15,925 nucleotides of DNA, from assembly GCA_013375405.1 (NCBI GenBank), contig JABXJU010000091.1, positions 1 through 15,925 on the forward strand. The letters are read 5' to 3'. The notes beneath the pieces were generated by a model. The model was not told where the DNA came from. It saw nothing but the letters and a program-made list of their open reading frames with translations, and did no database searches. Shown in pieces: positions 12,943 to 15,925 of this stretch. Source of the stretch: Candidatus Helarchaeota archaeon (GTDB lineage Archaea > Asgardarchaeota > Lokiarchaeia > Helarchaeales > HEL-GB-A). The position numbers were made by a program, and so were the translations under genes. The number at the start of each line of letters is the position of its first letter. Position 1 is the stretch's first letter.

Positions 12943-14718
12943 TTACTCTATTCCTAATTTTCTTCGACACTCTCTAACATATCTCCTTCCTTTGTGAATT
13001 CCTTTACCTGTGAACCTCTCTTCTAATTGGACAAATTCACCATATCTAGAAAAATACACGTCCCTTAGGCTCTCTAAATTTTCTAATCCTTTCAATTTTC
13101 GAATTTTATTTTGGGTTAAATTCAACCATTTCAAATTAACGAGAGTATCAAGACCCTTGATTTCAGTTATTTTATTATTTTCTAATGATAACCTTCTTAG
13201 ATTTATCAATGAATTTAATCCATTTATATTTGTAATATTATTATTATCCAAATAGAGATTTTCTAAATTAATCAATTTCTCAATCCCATTCATTTTCTGA
13301 AGTTGATTTTCTGAAAGATAAAGGGACTTAAGATTCTGTAACTTATCTAAACCTTTAATTTCAGTTATCCCATTTTTCTTCAGTTTAAGAGTCTCAAGTG
13401 ATTTTAAACAATCAAGTCCTTCAATATTTGAAATTCGAGTATCTGAAATTGAGAGTTCTTTTAAATTAGTAAGATTAGAAAGCCCTTCAATTCTTAGAAT
13501 GGGATTACGGTCAAGGTTTAAATGTGTTAAGTTCTCTAAAGAGTCTAATCCTTCAATTCTAAAAATGGAGTTCCACCTAAGATCTAAATGATTTAAATTT
13601 ATAAGAGAGTCCAATCCTCTAATTTTTTCAATTTTATTACCTGAAAGAGTGAGTTTCTTCAAGTTAATGAGATTTTCTAATCCTTTAATCTCTTTTAGTA
13701 AGTTCCATTTAAAGGTTATATAAGTTAATCGCTTTAAGGATTCCAATCCTGAAATTGATTTTAAACGCTTCTTAACAATTTTTAACGAAGTATAGTTCTC
13801 AAGAGTATCCCATCCACCTATATGTTCCATATATACACCTTTATAATTGTCTTTAAAATCAAAATCACTAAAATCAATTGTTGACTTAGATTTCAAATAA
13901 TAAGTTCTTCCACCATAAGTGATATGAGGGTTAATACGTGAGGCAGCACCTTTTTTTGCTAATTCTTCGTAATTGAGAATTCCCCCTTTATCCATTGTCT
14001 TTACTTGTTCATGTAACAATTGGAGTGCTTCTTTAGTTAAATATCGGTTAGCAAAATGCATAAAATTATCGTTATTGTATAGTTTATTTTTAAGGATTTT
14101 AGGGTAGTTAATACTAAATTCATAGCTTCCTGTATCTTCTTCAATGATTAGTTTTGGAGAGATTTTAAAACTACAGCTCCAATTATCAAATGATTCTGTA
14201 GCATACTCTGCAAGTTCTTCTATTGGAGCCATCCATCCATCTCCTTTCTCAGCGCCATGGCTTAAAACATCCTCAGAGCCTTCTAGTGAGTATTTCCAAT
14301 ATTTTACTAGTAGATTTAAATAAGTCACTACCCGATGAAAACATTCAGTGGTAGTTTGTGAAAAATAGCCCTTTAAAATATTTTGATATAAATCTTTAGT
14401 AGAGTTGATCTGTTGCTCTAAGAAGCGGTAAGAGTCTACTTCCACATATCTTCCCGAAATCCTAAGTGTGTATTTAGGCTCTTGTTTAGCTTTAGCTATC
14501 TGATATAATAAATTATTAAATAAGGAAATTATTGATTTTTTCATAGGCTCTTTTGGTTTTTCATATTTAGATCCTATTGTAGTACTGATAAAGTGGATTA
14601 TGGTCGGAAATTTCCGCAATACCTTTAAAAGAGAAGGAATTCCTCGAGAACGCCTAACTTGCTTTGAATCAATCCCTTCAACTCTATTACCAAACAAATC
14701 CCTTTGCTTTTTACCCAT
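12943..14718 (-). CDS. LRR protein with ten regular SDS22-like repeats
   Basis: Residues 1-320 form a non-repeat region of unknown family with a basic start (MGKKQRDLFGN), a helical middle, and a strand-rich end (HITYGGRTYYLKSKS) that leads into the repeats. Residues 323-542 hold ten 22-residue repeats of the form xGLxxLxNLxxLxLxxNxIxxI, with almost no length variation. Residues 543-591 are a C-terminal cap ending GRRYVRECRRKLGIE, comparable to VVEYCRKK in the LRR gene at 2547. It differs from the giant LRR protein by lacking the EFWGHC module and the zinc cluster. LRRs of this type form a curved protein-binding surface; the ligand is unknown and the protein is probably cytosolic. The ATG at 14718 lies exactly where a relic of an EFWGHC gene ends, so the present 5' end may have been made by recombination. 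Stop TAG. Confidence 0.9.
   Translation of the reverse strand: MGKKQRDLFGNRVEGIDSKQVRRSRGIPSLLKVLRKFPTIIHFISTTIGSKYEKPKEPMKKSIISLFNNLLYQIAKAKQEPKYTLRISGRYVEVDSYRFLEQQINSTKDLYQNILKGYFSQTTTECFHRVVTYLNLLVKYWKYSLEGSEDVLSHGAEKGDGWMAPIEELAEYATESFDNWSCSFKISPKLIIEEDTGSYEFSINYPKILKNKLYNNDNFMHFANRYLTKEALQLLHEQVKTMDKGGILNYEELAKKGAASRINPHITYGGRTYYLKSKSTIDFSDFDFKDNYKGVYMEHIGGWDTLENYTSLKIVKKRLKSISGLESLKRLTYITFKWNLLKEIKGLENLINLKKLTLSGNKIEKIRGLDSLINLNHLDLRWNSIFRIEGLDSLENLTHLNLDRNPILRIEGLSNLTNLKELSISDTRISNIEGLDCLKSLETLKLKKNGITEIKGLDKLQNLKSLYLSENQLQKMNGIEKLINLENLYLDNNNITNINGLNSLINLRRLSLENNKITEIKGLDTLVNLKWLNLTQNKIRKLKGLENLESLRDVYFSRYGEFVQLEERFTGKGIHKGRRYVRECRRKLGIE
13093..13752 (-). repeat. Ten tandem 66-base units coding for LRRs
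   Basis: The repeat array of the 591-aa gene has a strict 66-base period at protein level. Units share Gly-Leu, Leu-x-Asn-Leu and Asn-x-Ile positions, and the AATTTAATAAATTT-like codons for N-L-I-N-L recur. The DNA of the units is diverged, so this is an old or selected array and not a recent tandem amplification. Confidence 0.7.
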
Positions 14719-14767
14719 ATAAGGTTTCTCCTTCCATTTTCAGTGTGATATATTCATTAACCTTGAA
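14714..14767 (-). pseudogene. Eighteen-codon relic of an EFWGHC-gene start
   Basis: On the minus strand this segment encodes FKVNEYITLKMEGETLYG, matching the N-termini of the giant LRR protein (FKVNEYITLKLEEGKTNIYV) and of the 304-aa protein. An in-frame TAG precedes it and a TAA ends it, so it is not translated in this frame. It overlaps the end of the 79-codon SUFU-gene relic in another frame, and the ATG of the 591-aa gene lies inside its TTATATGGG end. Confidence 0.65.
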
Positions 14768-14979
14768 CTATTTCTTAATAATTTCTTATTCTCTGGATCA
14801 CTTTTTAATTCAGGATAAATGTAAGGCGCTCTTATATATATTTCACAGTTCGGACCATCTGGGTTTTCTTTCGCTTCGAAAATTTCAAGATCTCTTTCAT
14901 CCCCGTAGACACGAAACTCACTGAATTTTTTTTCAAGATTACTAATAGTCTCTTTTAACTTTAAATCATTACTAGACAT
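14740..14979 (-). pseudogene. Truncated copy of the SUFU gene's 5' end
   Basis: A 79-residue frame whose first 65 residues parallel residues 1-63 of the SUFU protein: LEKKFSEFRVYGDERDLEIF matches LEKNFDEYRVYGDERDLEFF, and PYIYPELKSDPEN matches PYIYPELKNDQSN. The match stops abruptly at KKLL, and the last residues (NSSRLMNISH) are out-of-frame translation of an EFWGHC-gene start. The SUFU, zinc and TPR parts are missing. The frame is open with its own ATG and TATA-like box, so a short peptide could be made, but it is most simply a leftover that now supplies promoter and leader to the 591-aa gene. Confidence 0.7.
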
Positions 14980-15033
14980 GTTCTATCTTTTGGCTTTCTA
15001 GATTTTAGATATTATTCATTAATACCCATTATA

Positions 15034-15043
15034 ATATATAATT
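15034..15043 (-). promoter_or_regulatory. TATA-like box before the SUFU relic and 591-aa gene
   Basis: The minus strand reads AATTATATAT, 55-64 bases before the ATG at 14979, the same spacing as at the intact SUFU gene. No nearer promoter was seen for the 591-aa gene at 14718, so this one may serve it. The rest of 14980-15190 is A+T-rich and shows no gene. Confidence 0.4.
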
Positions 15044-15190
15044 TTGTAAAGAATTCAGTTGGCATAATTAATATTTTAATAATCTATTTTACGTCCCCTA
15101 TTCCAATATTACTGGAGTAGGGCAATATTCTATTAAATAAATTATCAGGAAAGCAGAGCAGCTAGGGATTGAAGTTTTATATGGAGATAC

Positions 15191-15898
15191 TTAATGGTGA
15201 TCGAGATAGCGCCACAGTTTTGCATCAAATTCTGAGAACACCTCATTCAACCTGTATGCTTTTATCTCAGTATTTGAATCATCGGAAAAAATATGTTTAA
15301 TCTTCTTTATATAGTCACGTAAATCACTCGTGGTAAAGGGAATCTTATTATTTTTAGCTAAATATTCTATAAAGTGGCTTATTTTATCAAACTTTAACTT
15401 GTTTGCCCTTGCTTTTTGAGTGTATGCGTTATATAAATTAGTAAAAAATATATTCATCAAGTTCTTTCCATGATCTAAAGTCTTTTCAAATTCTTGTCTC
15501 TGGTAACATGCATTGATTTTTGAACATTTTAGTGTCAAATCTCCGGTTTTATCTAATAATTCTTCGCGATAAATAGAGTCGTTAAAATATATTTCTTCTG
15601 GGTACTCCTCAGCTATATTCACATTAAATGGATTATATTGTCCATTTCCTTCAATAACTTCAACATCAATATTGATTGATTGGTTCATTTTAGTTTGGGC
15701 TTCATCATCTAAGGCTCTTTGATAATGATCACCTACTTTATAAGACGTGCGGATGGACTCTCTTCCACTTGCCATTGGTGGATGACTTTCTTCTAAATAT
15801 CCTTGTTTAAGAAGGATTTGAAAAATGTCATTTCGGATTGTCTTTTTCTTTTTAATACTGCTGGTTCTTTTAGACGCTCTTGGAGAAATATATTTCAT
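15191..15898 (-). CDS. Unknown charged 235-aa protein
   Basis: The protein starts with a basic segment (SKRTSSIKKKKTIRNDIF), followed by a helix and GYLEESHPPMASGRESIR. The middle is acidic (residues 85-115), and the C-terminal 120 residues are helical with many Lys and Phe, ending FSEFDAKLWRYLDHH. There is no signal peptide, membrane span or cysteine cluster. A basic tail plus helical bundle could bind nucleic acid or protein, but I recognise no family. The ATG at 15898 is preceded by GACGAA and by an in-frame TAA inside the window, so the gene is complete. Its promoter lies outside the window or it is co-transcribed with an upstream gene. Confidence 0.75.
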   Translation of the reverse strand: MKYISPRASKRTSSIKKKKTIRNDIFQILLKQGYLEESHPPMASGRESIRTSYKVGDHYQRALDDEAQTKMNQSINIDVEVIEGNGQYNPFNVNIAEEYPEEIYFNDSIYREELLDKTGDLTLKCSKINACYQRQEFEKTLDHGKNLMNIFFTNLYNAYTQKARANKLKFDKISHFIEYLAKNNKIPFTTSDLRDYIKKIKHIFSDDSNTEIKAYRLNEVFSEFDAKLWRYLDHH

Positions 15899-15925
15899 TA
15901 GTTCGTCTTTTTACGTGCGATCAGA

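Noticed and set aside
13093..13752. CRISPR or satellite repeat because of the 66-base period
   Set aside because: The period is that of 22-codon LRRs in an open frame; units are diverged and there are no spacers.
14664..14924. 86-residue plus-strand frame over the relic region
   Set aside because: Antisense to the 591-aa gene start and the SUFU relic, whose homology on the minus strand explains the sequence.
15191..15898. HEPN-type toxin or abortive-infection protein
   Set aside because: The helical C-terminus is suggestive, but no R-x4-6-H motif in the right helix and no partner antitoxin gene was seen.

Overview
The window is A+T-rich (by eye about two thirds A+T) and looks archaeal. TATA-like boxes sit about 45-65 bases, or for two genes about 25-34 bases, upstream of start codons, few genes have a Shine-Dalgarno site, and GTG starts are common. 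The proteins are leucine-rich repeat (LRR) proteins with 22-residue SDS22-like repeats, a TPR protein, a SUFU-domain protein and an N-terminal module with the motif EFWGHCSN. From memory this module and LRR style are typical of Asgard archaea of the Lokiarchaeia type. That placement is inference; no rRNA or other marker gene lies in the window.

Layout. 1-227: N-terminal part of an unknown gene on the minus strand, cut by the window edge. 466-1047: a membrane protein like a degenerate M50 (site-2) protease. 1280-2488: a 402-aa protein of unknown function with a conserved C-terminal domain (GFTR ... YGIWGH). 2481-2546: a possible 21-aa ORF with a strong ribosome binding site. 2547-3874: one LRR gene split by a frameshift near position 3000. 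3900-4003: decayed duplicate of the end of the 402-aa gene. 4028-5581: SUFU domain, zinc ribbon and TPR in one protein. 5582-6131: intergenic stretch with promoters and two small reading frames, one carrying an in-frame TGA. 6132-7037 and 7103-7855 are the only long genes on the plus strand: an eight-repeat TPR protein and an acidic protein of unknown function. 8029-8943: short stand-alone copy of the EFWGHC module. 9305-12787: a giant LRR protein with the same module, interrupted by an in-frame TGA at 9632-9634. 12943-14718: a 591-aa protein with ten regular LRRs. 14714-14979: debris made from the start of the SUFU gene joined to the start of an EFWGHC gene. 15191-15898: an unrecognised charged 235-aa protein.

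How it fits together. No metabolic pathway is visible. The content is modular protein-interaction domains (LRR, TPR, SUFU, zinc ribbons), with modules shared between genes and several broken copies: a frameshift, an in-frame stop, a truncated family member and two relics. This reads as an accessory locus of paralogous recognition or scaffold proteins that is expanding, recombining and decaying. A defence or self/non-self role is a hypothesis only. No mobile element, CRISPR array, tRNA or rRNA was seen.
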